DNA from: DAOUAJ01 sp034433615
GTDB lineage: Bacteria > Chloroflexota > Anaerolineae > DUEN01
Direction: 5' to 3'
NCBI GenBank assembly: GCA_034433615.1
Contig: DAOUAJ010000220.1
Coordinates: 1 to 27,693 of the forward strand
Length of the DNA: 27,693 nt
A program made the position numbers and the translations under genes. This document shows, in pieces, positions 7,253 to 15,355 of this stretch (position 1 is the stretch's first letter; the number at the start of each line of letters is the position of its first letter). The notes under the pieces were generated by a model that did no database searches, had not been told where the DNA came from, and was given only the letters and a program-made list of their open reading frames with translations.

Positions 7253-8650
7253 TTACGCCAGCAATCCCTTCTCCCGGAGCAATGGCCGGGGGTCTACCAT
7301 GTTCTTGTGCAGAGCTGAATCCCGTGCTCCCTGTCCAAATGCCAACACCATCAGTTGAGTCGCATAAAGGATGGGAACCTGGAAATCAAGCCCGATCTGA
7401 CTCTGGCGAGCGTCCAGATTGACGTGGCACAACGGACAGACCGTAGCGATGACATCAGCACCGCAATCCCGGGCGTTTTGCAGGATCTTGCGCGTCATCC
7501 CCAGGGCCAGGGGGGTCTGTGTGAGACTGAGTGAGCCACCGCAGCAGTCGGTCTTGTACGACCAGTGGACCGGCTCGGCTCCCAACGCCCGCATCAGGTA
7601 GTCCATCTTCATCGGGTATTCAGGGTGCTCAGCCTGGGTGATTTTAGGCGGCCGGGTGATCAGGCAGCCGTAGTAGCAAGCGACCTTGAGCCCCGCCAGC
7701 GGCTTCTTTACGCTGGCCTCGATCTTATCCAGGCCGGCCCGATCCACCAGGGTATCGAGCAAGTGCTGTACGGCCACCGTCCCCCGATAAGTGTAGCCGA
7801 TGCGCGATTCGACCTCTCGCGCTATCTCATCATCGTTCATAACGGTGTGAGCGGCCGCCTTCATGCGGGCAAAGCACGCGCTGCACGGCGCGGTCACGGT
7901 ATCTAGCCCCATCTGCTCGACCGTCGCCAGGGTGCGCATGGGCAATACAGTCGCCAGGGTGTGGTCGGTGGAGTGGGCTGGGCTGGAGCCACAGCACGTC
8001 CAGCCAGGCGGCTCGATCAGCTCCAGGCCCAGCACTTTTGCAGCAGCGCGGACGGTGTGGTCGTATTCGGCAGCCGAGGAGTGCAGCGAACAGCCAGGGA
8101 AATAAGCCACTTTGGCATCGGCCGGCTCGACCGGCGTTACCTTGCGAGGTGGCCTCGTGATGGTCGGGATAAGCCTGAGCTTGCGCCGCCTGATCATCTC
8201 TAGGCCCATGTTCACATCTTTCAGTAGATTCCCCGTCGCCAGGTTCATTCCGGCCATCAACCCTACTTCATACAACCGGCCCAGCAGGCCGATGTCACGC
8301 AGGAAGAGGGTGCTAAACTGATCCACCTCAGGGATGACCGGTGGCAGGCCTCGTCTCTTAGCCTCCATGCGCAGGGCGTCCATCACACCGGCAATGTCGA
8401 GGCCCTGCGGGCAGCGGGTGGAGCAGGTCTGGCAGGAGGCACACAGCCAGATGGTCTTGCTCTCCAGCACCCGCTCATCGCCCAGTTGCACACTGCGCAT
8501 CACCTGGTTCGGCATCAGGTCAAAGTGCTCTGAGAGAGGACAGCCGCTGGTGCACTTGACGCATTGGTAACAGAGAAAGACATTCTGCCCGATCTCACGC
8601 TGAATGGTCTGAGCCAGTGTTTCGGTCATGACAGCTTCACGTCTTACCAT
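7253..8650 (-). CDS. hdrBC: HdrC-HdrB fusion, heterodisulfide reductase-like subunit
   Basis: A 465-residue protein starting at ATG 8650 (AGAGGT six bases upstream); ATG 8629 is also possible. The N-terminal HdrC part has two [4Fe-4S] motifs: C27/C30/C33/C37 and C70/C73/C76/C80. The HdrB part has two CCG domains. The first has C187, CC219-220 and C256/C259. The second has C329, CC369-370 and C405/C408. This spacing fits the ligands of non-cubane [4Fe-4S] clusters in HdrB. HdrB and HdrC are separate in methanogens; here they are one chain. The gene directly follows metF (83-base gap), as expected for the electron-transfer arm of a MetFV-Hdr complex. It is cytoplasmic, with no membrane segment. 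Its real substrate is probably not a heterodisulfide. Confidence 0.92.
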   Translation of the reverse strand: MVRREAVMTETLAQTIQREIGQNVFLCYQCVKCTSGCPLSEHFDLMPNQVMRSVQLGDERVLESKTIWLCASCQTCSTRCPQGLDIAGVMDALRMEAKRRGLPPVIPEVDQFSTLFLRDIGLLGRLYEVGLMAGMNLATGNLLKDVNMGLEMIRRRKLRLIPTITRPPRKVTPVEPADAKVAYFPGCSLHSSAAEYDHTVRAAAKVLGLELIEPPGWTCCGSSPAHSTDHTLATVLPMRTLATVEQMGLDTVTAPCSACFARMKAAAHTVMNDDEIAREVESRIGYTYRGTVAVQHLLDTLVDRAGLDKIEASVKKPLAGLKVACYYGCLITRPPKITQAEHPEYPMKMDYLMRALGAEPVHWSYKTDCCGGSLSLTQTPLALGMTRKILQNARDCGADVIATVCPLCHVNLDARQSQIGLDFQVPILYATQLMVLAFGQGARDSALHKNMVDPRPLLREKGLLA

Positions 8651-8733
8651 TTCATACCTCTTCAGGGGCTCAAGAGCGGATAGATCCGCCTCCAGCAATC
8701 ACTACTTCGATTTCTTGAGGCGATTCTACAGCT

Positions 8734-9735
8734 TTAGGCTGGTGGCTTCCCGTTGACGACCGGCCTGGGCAGCAGGCCCGCGCCCTCGACGATGGGGCGG
8801 ACAGCCTCTTCCCACTCGATGGCCATGATGTGCACGCCTGCCACACCCTCGATCTCTCTTAACTGCTGAATCTGCTCGATGCAGATCTTGATCCCCTCGG
8901 CGCGCCAGGCGGCCGCGCGGGCCTTCTTGTCTTCTTTGTCAATCCCTTTCACGGCTGCGTCCATGCGCTCGATGTACTCGTCGGCGACGATCATGCCGGG
9001 CACCTGGTCACGCATGTAGCGGGCCATGCCGCTGGTCTTAAGCGGCCCCACGCCGGCCAGGATGGCCACCCTCTCGTGCAGGCCCAGGTCTACCACGCGC
9101 TTCATGAACTCCTTGAATCGCGGGAGGTCGTAGATCAGTTGGGTCTGAATAAAGTCGGCACCGGCAGCCACCTTCTTGGCCAGCCGGAACGGGCGGAAGT
9201 CGAAGGGATCACCGAACGGGTTGGCCGCAGCTCCGATGAAGAAGCGTGGCCCTCCTCCCTTGATCTCCTCGCCGCACTGGAACTTGCTCTCGTCCCGCAT
9301 ATCCTTGACCATGCGGACCAGTTGCAGCGAGTCAATGTCGTACACGTTCTTGGCCATGGGGTGGTTGCCAAAGGACTGATGATCGCCTGACAGGCAAAGC
9401 ACGTTTTTGATGCCCAGCGCAGCCGCGCCCAGCAAGTCACTCTGTATAGCCAGCCGGTTGCGGTCGCGGCAGGTCATCTGCATCACCGGCTCCAATCCTT
9501 CTCGGATCAAAATCACCGCCGCAGCGATGCTACTCATGCGGACAATGGCCGTCTGGTTATCCGTGATGTTGGCGGCATCCACACATCCCCTGAGCAATTC
9601 GACCTTCTTGCGGATAACCTCAGCATCGTGGCTCTTGGGCGGCCCCAGTTCGGCAGTGACGGCAAAGTGCCCGGCCGCCAGCACGCGTTCCAGGTTGCTA
9701 CCAGCTTTAAAGCCGTTGATCGAAATGTCGGTCAT
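8734..9735 (-). CDS. metF: Methylenetetrahydrofolate reductase, MetF type (copy next to hdrBC)
   Basis: A 333-residue protein with ATG 9735 preceded by GGAGGAG. It is a single MTHFR TIM barrel. E29 in VTAELGPPK is the catalytic acid, T58 lies in NITDN, and D118 in CLSGDHQ corresponds to the flavin/folate Asp of E. coli MetF. The motif TCRDRNR with the following QSDLLGA is also intact. It reduces methylene-THF to methyl-THF using FAD. It follows a metV gene by 87 bases and precedes hdrBC, the order seen for Moorella-type complexes, so the electron donor is probably the MetV/Hdr iron-sulfur chain rather than direct NAD(P)H. Confidence 0.95.
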   Translation of the reverse strand: MTDISINGFKAGSNLERVLAAGHFAVTAELGPPKSHDAEVIRKKVELLRGCVDAANITDNQTAIVRMSSIAAAVILIREGLEPVMQMTCRDRNRLAIQSDLLGAAALGIKNVLCLSGDHQSFGNHPMAKNVYDIDSLQLVRMVKDMRDESKFQCGEEIKGGGPRFFIGAAANPFGDPFDFRPFRLAKKVAAGADFIQTQLIYDLPRFKEFMKRVVDLGLHERVAILAGVGPLKTSGMARYMRDQVPGMIVADEYIERMDAAVKGIDKEDKKARAAAWRAEGIKICIEQIQQLREIEGVAGVHIMAIEWEEAVRPIVEGAGLLPRPVVNGKPPA

Positions 9736-9750
9736 ATGCGTCTCCTCCCA

Positions 9751-9833
9751 GTAAAACGTGAAACGCAAAACGTAACAATGACAATCCGCATGGCCACTCG
9801 ATCACGTCTTACGCATTACGTCTTACGCCTCAC
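9751..9833. repeat. Two heptanucleotide-period tandem repeats between metV and metF
   Basis: At 9754-9774 the sequence reads aacgtga-aacgcaa-aacgtaa, and at 9804-9832 acgtctt-acgcatt-acgtctt-acgcctc. Both have a strict 7-base period with different units. The second tract contains the metV stop codon and encodes its last residues. Confidence 0.7.
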
Positions 9834-10512
9834 GGTAGTCTTCGGGCAGGCGTAAATCCTCCCGAACGATGCGCCGTGGGCCGCCATCGCGGCTGGTCCG
9901 CCAATCTTTGGGCGGCTGGAGTTCCATCAGCCGGTCCAGCATCCCCAGCGCGCTCATCCGCTCCCAGATCAGTTGCCAGGCGCACGGGATCTCAGGATTG
10001 ACCTCGCACTTGCCCCGTTGGGAGCCACCGCACGGCCCATTGAGCAACTGCTTAGAACAACGGGCAATGGGGCAAATCCCGCCGGTCAGGTCCAGGATGC
10101 AGTCACCGCAGGCCTGGCACCGCTCCTCCCATACCCCTTGCATGACGGGCAGGCCCATAAACCTGGTATTGAGCCCCGGCAGCACCCGCTTGTCAGGGAA
10201 GCGCTCAGCCAGCGTCTGCACGCCGACGCCGCATCCCAGCGAGAGGATAGCATCATAACTGTCCAACCGCTCTCGTAGCGGATCAATATACTCCCACTCA
10301 CATTGCCGCTGGACGGTCACTTCGTCAATATCCACCCCATTGCCGTCCAGCCGGGTCGCCATACGCAGTGCTGAGGCTAAGATGCCCACTTCTTTTTCGC
10401 CGCCGGCAAAGCAAACGGTGACACAGGTGCCACATCCCACCATCAACACTTTCCGGTAGCCGTCTAGCATTGCTTTGACTTCGGCCAGCGGCTTTTGTTC
10501 AGCGACAATCAT
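9823..10512 (-). CDS. metV: MetV, zinc/iron-sulfur subunit of MetFV-type methylene-THF reductase
   Basis: A 229-residue protein with ATG 10512 preceded by GGAGG. The N-terminal half begins with VGCGTCVTVC (C27, C30, C34) and GGEKEV. The C-terminal half has the MTHFR_C cysteine pattern RCQACGDCILDLTGG, CPIARC, NGPCGG and KCEV. MetV partners MetF and carries [4Fe-4S] clusters that feed electrons to the flavin in Moorella and other acetogens. Its gene follows one metF (26-base gap) and precedes another. Its last few codons lie in a heptanucleotide repeat, so the C-terminus may be a recent change. Confidence 0.92.
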   Translation of the reverse strand: MIVAEQKPLAEVKAMLDGYRKVLMVGCGTCVTVCFAGGEKEVGILASALRMATRLDGNGVDIDEVTVQRQCEWEYIDPLRERLDSYDAILSLGCGVGVQTLAERFPDKRVLPGLNTRFMGLPVMQGVWEERCQACGDCILDLTGGICPIARCSKQLLNGPCGGSQRGKCEVNPEIPCAWQLIWERMSALGMLDRLMELQPPKDWRTSRDGGPRRIVREDLRLPEDYREA

Positions 10513-10538
10513 CAAAACCTCCGTTCCAGGAAAAGATG

Positions 10539-11459
10539 CTATGAAATACGATTGGCCATCACCCCTACGGCCAGTGGTGTCCCAGCCAGAGCTGCCTCCA
10601 GGATGGCTGGCACGTGTTGTTCCCAGCCAATCGGCATCAGATGTACCCCCTGGCACATGCCCGCCATCTCTCGAATCAATCGAGCAGAGATTGCAATGCT
10701 GGTTTTCACCCGGTCGCTTGTTGTAGACATCTCCTCGATGAGCGAATCAGGCACGTGCACGCCCGCGATGTTGCGGTTCATAAAGCGAGCCATACCGGCA
10801 GACTTGAGTGGAATGATGCCCACCATGATGGGTACGCCGAGGTATTCTACCTGGCGCACAAATTGCTCGAACCGGCCAGGATCGTAAATCGCCTGGGTCT
10901 GGAAGAAACGAGCGCCGGCTCGCACCTTTTTCTCCATTTTGGCGATCTGGGGGCCCAGGGGGTTGGAGGCCGGGCTCACCACTGCACCGGGGAAGAAGCG
11001 TGGCACCCCGGTCAGCTCTTTGCCTGCCAGATCGTGCCCCTCTTCCAGAATTCGTACCGTGCGCAACAACGTCACGGAGTCCAGGTCGAACACTGGCTTA
11101 GCCTGAGGATGGTCGCCCAGCGAAACGTAGTCGCCGGTCAGACAGAGCACGTTCCGTATCCCCAGCGCGTAGGCGCTCAACAGGTCCGACTGCAATGCAA
11201 TGCGGTTACGATCCCGGCAGGTGATCTGGTAGACGGGTTCGATCCCGTGTTCTAACAAGAGATGGCAGGCAGCCAGCGATCCCAGCGTCATCACAGAGCT
11301 TTGTTGGTCTGTAACGTTGATGGCGTGGACGTAGTCTCGCAGGTTCTCGGCGGTTTCCAGCAAGTGACTCACGTCCACGCCTTTAGGCGGACCAATCTCC
11401 ACTGTGACAGCAAACTGACCGGCTTGCAACGCCTGTTCCAGGCGACTGATCGCTTCCAT
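10539..11459 (-). CDS. metF: Methylenetetrahydrofolate reductase, MetF type (second stand-alone copy)
   Basis: A 306-residue protein with ATG 11459 preceded by GGAGG. It is a single-domain MTHFR barrel with the key residues in place: E21 in TVEIGPPKG, T50 in NVTDQ, the CRDRNR motif at 81-86, and D110 in CLTGDY. It is followed 26 bases later by metV, an apparent dedicated pair. It is clearly paralogous to the metF at 8734-9735 but well diverged, so it may act on the same substrate within a larger assembly or on a related pterin. Both copies look catalytically competent. Confidence 0.94.
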   Translation of the reverse strand: MEAISRLEQALQAGQFAVTVEIGPPKGVDVSHLLETAENLRDYVHAINVTDQQSSVMTLGSLAACHLLLEHGIEPVYQITCRDRNRIALQSDLLSAYALGIRNVLCLTGDYVSLGDHPQAKPVFDLDSVTLLRTVRILEEGHDLAGKELTGVPRFFPGAVVSPASNPLGPQIAKMEKKVRAGARFFQTQAIYDPGRFEQFVRQVEYLGVPIMVGIIPLKSAGMARFMNRNIAGVHVPDSLIEEMSTTSDRVKTSIAISARLIREMAGMCQGVHLMPIGWEQHVPAILEAALAGTPLAVGVMANRIS

Positions 11460-11855
11460 CTCGTGCCTCCTGACCAGTACTCTGTCAGTCTGAAGTGACG
11501 GGTTCACAATGGTGACTATAGAAGGCCATACTCAAGACAGTTTCCTACGCCGTAGATGGCGCCACGGCCAATGAAAAGCGGTCAGCCGTCAGCTATTAGC
11601 TATTAGCTACCAGCCGATGACGGCAGGTGACTGGCGGTCTTCCCTGGCCCCTCGTCTGAGAGGATGACGAAGGCAGGTTGCACAGCGGCTCAGGGCAGGC
11701 TGCGAAGACCACAGGCTGCTAATGGCTGAACGCTGATCGCTAACCGCTATTTACTTTGATCACCGAAGGTCTCCCGACCGAGGCGAAAGGGCCCGGTCAG
11801 CCTGTCCTGTGCCGGACAGGCACAGGGGAGGCCTCGCCCATTGCAGGGAACAACG
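11460..11855. other. Intergenic region with heptanucleotide repeats and a stem-loop
   Basis: A 396-base gap between metV (11856-12524) and metF (10539-11459) breaks the otherwise tight gene run. It holds two 7-bp-period tracts: agctatt-agctatt-agctacc-agccgat (11591-11618) and gctaatg-gctgaac-gctgatc-gctaacc-gctattt (11718-11752). A stem-loop lies at 11800-11821. I found no convincing gene or strong promoter. The gap may split the cluster into two transcripts. Confidence 0.6.
11800..11821 (-). terminator. Stem-loop downstream of metV
   Basis: GCCTGTCC (11800-11807) and GGACAGGC (11814-11821) form a perfect 8-bp stem with a 6-base loop, 34 bases after the metV stop codon. It lacks a T-run, so termination is only a possibility. 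Confidence 0.35.
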
Positions 11856-12524
11856 CTACGCGCTGGCCGCCTCGGCCGCTTTCTTATCCACCACGCGCGG
11901 GCTGCGCATCCGGCTCCAGTCTTTGGGATCATGGATCACCGCAAAACGCTCTGCTTGCCGTAACTGCTGCAACCGCTCGTAGATGGCCACCCAGGCGCAA
12001 TCCTGCGTGCGATCCACCTCGCATTTGCCGTCGGCGTAGCCTCCGCAAGGCCCGTTCATCAACCCCTTGGGACAGCGCGCTACGGGACAGATACCACCGG
12101 TTTCCGCCAGAATGCAGTCGCCGCACAGGCGGCAGCGCTCGATGGCCAAGCTCAGGCTCTGGATCTGCGATAACGAAACGGTGTTCAAGCCAGGATAGAC
12201 CGGCAGGTCCACCAACGACGCTACCGTCTGCGTGCCAGCGCCGCAGGCCATGACCACGATGGCATCGCTGACACTCAAGGCTGTGTCCGATTGCCTGAGC
12301 ACGCGGCGAGTGAGGCGGGCGTCACAGCACGCCTCCTGGGTGACCGTCCATCCGCTGCATTGCTTGCCGGCCGCGTTCAGCTGGCCGGCCAGGGCCTTTA
12401 CTTCCGGCTCGCCCCCTGTCCGCCAGGTGGCAGCACATATACCACAGCCGATCACGAAGACCGATCGGTGCTCTTCCAGCATGCTCAGAATCTCAGCGAA
12501 CTCCTTCTGTTCCGTGATAATCAT
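11856..12524 (-). CDS. metV: MetV-like iron-sulfur protein (second copy)
   Basis: A 222-residue protein with ATG 12524 preceded by GGAGGGGG. It has the same two-part layout as the other MetV. The N-terminal motif GCGICAATW keeps C27 and C30 but has Trp at position 34 where the other copy has Cys. The C-terminal cysteine-rich part is intact (RCRLCGDCILAETGG, CPVARC, NGPCGG). It is the last gene of the run beginning with the MetV-MetF fusions and lies 71 bases after the receiver gene. It is separated from the nearest metF by about 400 bases. Confidence 0.88.
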   Translation of the reverse strand: MIITEQKEFAEILSMLEEHRSVFVIGCGICAATWRTGGEPEVKALAGQLNAAGKQCSGWTVTQEACCDARLTRRVLRQSDTALSVSDAIVVMACGAGTQTVASLVDLPVYPGLNTVSLSQIQSLSLAIERCRLCGDCILAETGGICPVARCPKGLMNGPCGGYADGKCEVDRTQDCAWVAIYERLQQLRQAERFAVIHDPKDWSRMRSPRVVDKKAAEAASA

Positions 12525-12595
12525 GAGTCACCCCCTCCGAGTAAGGACGATCCTCATGGTGGCCCTGGGGGAGGGCGGGCGCAAGGTACCGCCCC

Positions 12596-13396
12596 TTATT
12601 TCTTTTTTAGCGCAGCCTCTATACGTCGGATCAACTCCGCCGGCCGCACCGGCTTGTCCAGATAGTCCTCTGCCTCCAACATCATGCCCTGCCTGGCCGC
12701 ATATGAGGTCTCGTGCAGCCGCTCGGCGAAGCTCGTCAACATGATGACGGGGATATGCACCAGCTCCGTCTCCGACTTGAGAGTTTCGCAGACCATAAAC
12801 CCATCCTGGTTCGGCATAATGATGTCGAGCAAGATCAGGTCTGGCTTCTCGCTGCGGGCCAGCGCCAGGCCCTCCGCTCCGCTGAGCGCCGTCAGCACCC
12901 GAAAGCCGTTGGCCTCCAGAGTGGTACGCGTGCCAGCCACGAAGTCCGGGTCGTCATCTATCAGCAACACGGTCGCTTTCGGTGCGGCCAGTTCAGCGGG
13001 CGCTTCGCCCGACGGGAGGAGCCGGCGCACCCGGCGCAGCAGCTCCGCCGGCCGGATACGCTTCTCCACATAATCCTGCACTTCCATCCCCGAGCCAGTT
13101 TCCAACTCGTAGCGCCGCCGGCTGGCATCCTCCTGCACAGCCGTCAGGATCAGGATGGGCAAGTCTGCGTACTCTGGATCCTCGCGTATCTCCCGCACGA
13201 CGGCAAAGCCATCCTTGCGAGGCATCAACAAGTCAAGGATCACTAGGTCTGGCCTATCCTTGTAAATGAACTTCATGGCCTCCACGCCGTCCCGGGCCGA
13301 CGTGACGTTATAACCTTCTGCCCTCAGCACCATACCAAGGGACATGTGGATGTCCGGGTCATCATCCACCAGTAAGATCTTCGCCCCTCGCGCCAT
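12596..13396 (-). CDS. Response regulator with two tandem receiver domains, no output domain
   Basis: A 266-residue protein with ATG 13396 preceded by AGGAGG. Two REC domains span residues about 5-125 and 141-262. Domain 1 has DDD (11-13), phospho-acceptor D55, T85 and K112. Domain 2 has DDD (147-149), D191, T221 and K248. Both contain every residue needed for phosphorylation; in domain 1 the Pro normally following the Lys is Arg. There is no DNA-binding or enzymatic output domain, so the protein probably works as a phosphorelay intermediate or by protein contact. It follows the cyclic-nucleotide-domain histidine kinase, presumably its partner. Confidence 0.92.
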   Translation of the reverse strand: MARGAKILLVDDDPDIHMSLGMVLRAEGYNVTSARDGVEAMKFIYKDRPDLVILDLLMPRKDGFAVVREIREDPEYADLPILILTAVQEDASRRRYELETGSGMEVQDYVEKRIRPAELLRRVRRLLPSGEAPAELAAPKATVLLIDDDPDFVAGTRTTLEANGFRVLTALSGAEGLALARSEKPDLILLDIIMPNQDGFMVCETLKSETELVHIPVIMLTSFAERLHETSYAARQGMMLEAEDYLDKPVRPAELIRRIEAALKKK

Positions 13397-13538
13397 ATGC
13401 TTCCTCCTGAACACCCCCTCTCATCAGAGGGCTGGCCATCATTTGCCAGGGAGGGCGACCCCAGAGGAATCGCCCCTGCGTTGCTCCAAAACATTGTCCG
13501 AACGTCTACAGACAGGCTGCCGGGCTGTGAGCCGGAAA
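13397..13538. other. Spacer between kinase and receiver genes with a stem-loop
   Basis: This 142-base gap holds GGGCGA (13453-13458) pairing with TCGCCC (13470-13475) over an 11-base loop. There is no T-run. It might set the ratio of receiver to kinase expression; this is inference. Confidence 0.3.
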
Positions 13539-14804
13539 CTACGCGGCCTCCAATGGATTCACCGGCAGCTCTACCACGAAGCGGCTGCCACCTCTTTTTC
13601 CCTCCGGCGGGTAGGGGCTCTCGGCCCAGATGCGTCCGTGATGTGCGTCCACAATGCGTTTGACAATAGATAAGCCCAACCCGAGGCCAGCCGTCTCCGC
13701 CGCGCCGCGCGTACGATAGAAGGCTTCAAAGATGCGGTTCAGTTCGTCGCGCGGGATACCCATGCCCTGGTCAATCACCTCCATCCGCACTTTGTTCCCT
13801 TGCGCTCTGACCACGAGTTGCACCTTGCTCCCTTGAGGTGAGAATTTGATAGAGTTGCTCAGCAAGTTGGAAAGTACCTGGCGCAGTCGGCCATGAGCTG
13901 CAACGATCCCAGGCAATTGCTGTGGCACGTCAACGGCCAATATCAGCCCCTTCTGCTTCAAAGCAAGCTGCACGTCCTCAACGGCCTCGTTGATCACTTC
14001 AGACAGATCAACCGGCTCAAACGCCTGCTGGATCTGCTCAGGTTGCATACGAGCTAGGTCCAGCACCCCTGTGATCAATCCCGACATCTCCTCCAGGCGC
14101 AGCACCGAGCGCTCCAGCATCGTTTGCTGGTCCTGGGTCAAGGGACCAGCATAGCCGCTCAAGAGCACTTGCAGGTAGTTCTCTACGGCCGCCAGAGGGG
14201 CCCGTAGCTCATGAGAGATGATACTCAGAAAATAGAGCAGCATGCTGGTCTGATGGGCCAGGCGCGACTTGATCAGCCCGGCGAGCTTGCTCATCACCAT
14301 GATCCCCACGCGCGGCTGGCGCTGCATCAGATCGCGCAGGGCCTGGCCATCCAGGCAGAGTGCCCGCGTGAACTGAGTGGCTATGGCGCTTCGGGTGTAT
14401 TGATGAGGAGACACCAGGCTTGACCACCCTATGGCATCGCCCGGTCGTACGAATTCCACTGTAGCCCGACGCGGTGGGCTATGGGGACCCAGCCGCACCT
14501 CCTTTTCCAGGGCAACCTGTCCTTCCAACAATAAACAGAAGTTACGCGCCTCCTCCCCCTCACGAAAGAGCACCGTGTCCGCTGACCAGTGGCACTCATA
14601 AGCCAGCTTGCCTATCTCCGCCAACTCAGCATCGTCCAGCCCTGCAAAGAGATTGAATTTGCGCAGGGCGGCGACCGCCTCGTCCAGCGTTAACAGCCGG
14701 CAAGCATCACCCCAACCGAGAGGGCCTGCCAGCTCAGCCATGCGTTCAGCCGTCACCCCGGCGATGGGATGCACCTCGGCCTGCTTCGTGGGCTGCTTGT
14801 TCAT
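13539..14804 (-). CDS. Soluble histidine kinase with N-terminal cyclic-nucleotide-binding-like domain
   Basis: A 421-residue protein with ATG 14804 preceded by GGAGAGG. Residues about 48-170 form a cNMP-binding/CRP-like beta-roll (FNLFAGLDDAELAEIG, then VLFREGEEARNFCLLLEGQVAL). The HisKA domain has H198 in SIISHELRAPL. The HATPase domain shows the N-box around LSNLLSNSIKF (311-321), DQGMGIP (345-351), IFEAFYRT and the GLGLGLSIVKRIV box (373-385). There are no membrane segments, so it senses a cytoplasmic signal. It starts 16 bases after mvhD and precedes the tandem receiver gene, which ties it to the Hdr/MetF cluster. The ligand is unknown; CRP-like domains may bind nucleotides or redox cofactors. 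Confidence 0.93.
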   Translation of the reverse strand: MNKQPTKQAEVHPIAGVTAERMAELAGPLGWGDACRLLTLDEAVAALRKFNLFAGLDDAELAEIGKLAYECHWSADTVLFREGEEARNFCLLLEGQVALEKEVRLGPHSPPRRATVEFVRPGDAIGWSSLVSPHQYTRSAIATQFTRALCLDGQALRDLMQRQPRVGIMVMSKLAGLIKSRLAHQTSMLLYFLSIISHELRAPLAAVENYLQVLLSGYAGPLTQDQQTMLERSVLRLEEMSGLITGVLDLARMQPEQIQQAFEPVDLSEVINEAVEDVQLALKQKGLILAVDVPQQLPGIVAAHGRLRQVLSNLLSNSIKFSPQGSKVQLVVRAQGNKVRMEVIDQGMGIPRDELNRIFEAFYRTRGAAETAGLGLGLSIVKRIVDAHHGRIWAESPYPPEGKRGGSRFVVELPVNPLEAA

Positions 14805-14820
14805 GCCATACCTCTCCTGC

Positions 14821-15345
14821 TCACGCTCTGACAGGCACCCGTTCAGGGGGCCGCGTACCCGGCTCCGCCTTAATCTCTCGAGCAGAACCGGCCCCGTCTC
14901 TTCTGCGCAGAGGGTTGGGGCCCAGGGACTGTACCTCGGCCGTGATCTCGGCCGCCGCCATAGCAAAGTGCGCGCCCATAGCGGAGGACATGTTCACCAT
15001 CTGGATACGCCGGCCATCTAAGCCAATCTGATCGAGTAACTTCCGGATGTACTCAACACGCCGCCGGGCTTTAAGGTTGCCCTTTTGGAAGTGACAGTCC
15101 CCCTCCAGGCAGCCAGCCACCAGCACACCATCAGCACCGTGCTCGAAAGTGTGCATCACCTCTACGATGTCCAGCCGTCCTGTGCAAGGAAGTAGCACAA
15201 TCCTGATGCTGGGCGGATACGCCAGACGCAGAACGCCGGCCAAATCAGCCGCGGCATAGGCACAGTAGTTGCAACAGAAGGCAACGATCTCCGGCTGGAA
15301 CATCTCTGGGCTCTCGTTCCTCTGTGAGTCGTTTCCTGTGCTCAT
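14821..15345 (-). CDS. mvhD: MvhD-like [2Fe-2S] electron-transfer subunit
   Basis: A 174-residue protein starting at ATG 15345, ten bases after the hdrA stop. It carries the MvhD/FrhD signature: CCNYCAYAAADLAG (from C24), PCTGRLD (C54) and GCLEGDCHFQKGN (C79, C84). These Cys residues bind a [2Fe-2S] cluster. In methanogens MvhD links hydrogenase to HdrA; in Moorella it belongs to the MetFV-HdrABC complex. No hydrogenase gene lies here, so the Moorella-like role is preferred. The C-terminal 30 residues are basic and proline-rich and probably disordered. Confidence 0.93.
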   Translation of the reverse strand: MSTGNDSQRNESPEMFQPEIVAFCCNYCAYAAADLAGVLRLAYPPSIRIVLLPCTGRLDIVEVMHTFEHGADGVLVAGCLEGDCHFQKGNLKARRRVEYIRKLLDQIGLDGRRIQMVNMSSAMGAHFAMAAAEITAEVQSLGPNPLRRRDGAGSAREIKAEPGTRPPERVPVRA

Positions 15346-15355
15346 AGGCGCTTCC

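Noticed and set aside
11460..11855. Transposon remnant in the metF-metV gap
   Set aside because: No transposase fragment, terminal inverted repeats or target duplication was found; the content is short tandem repeats and one stem-loop.
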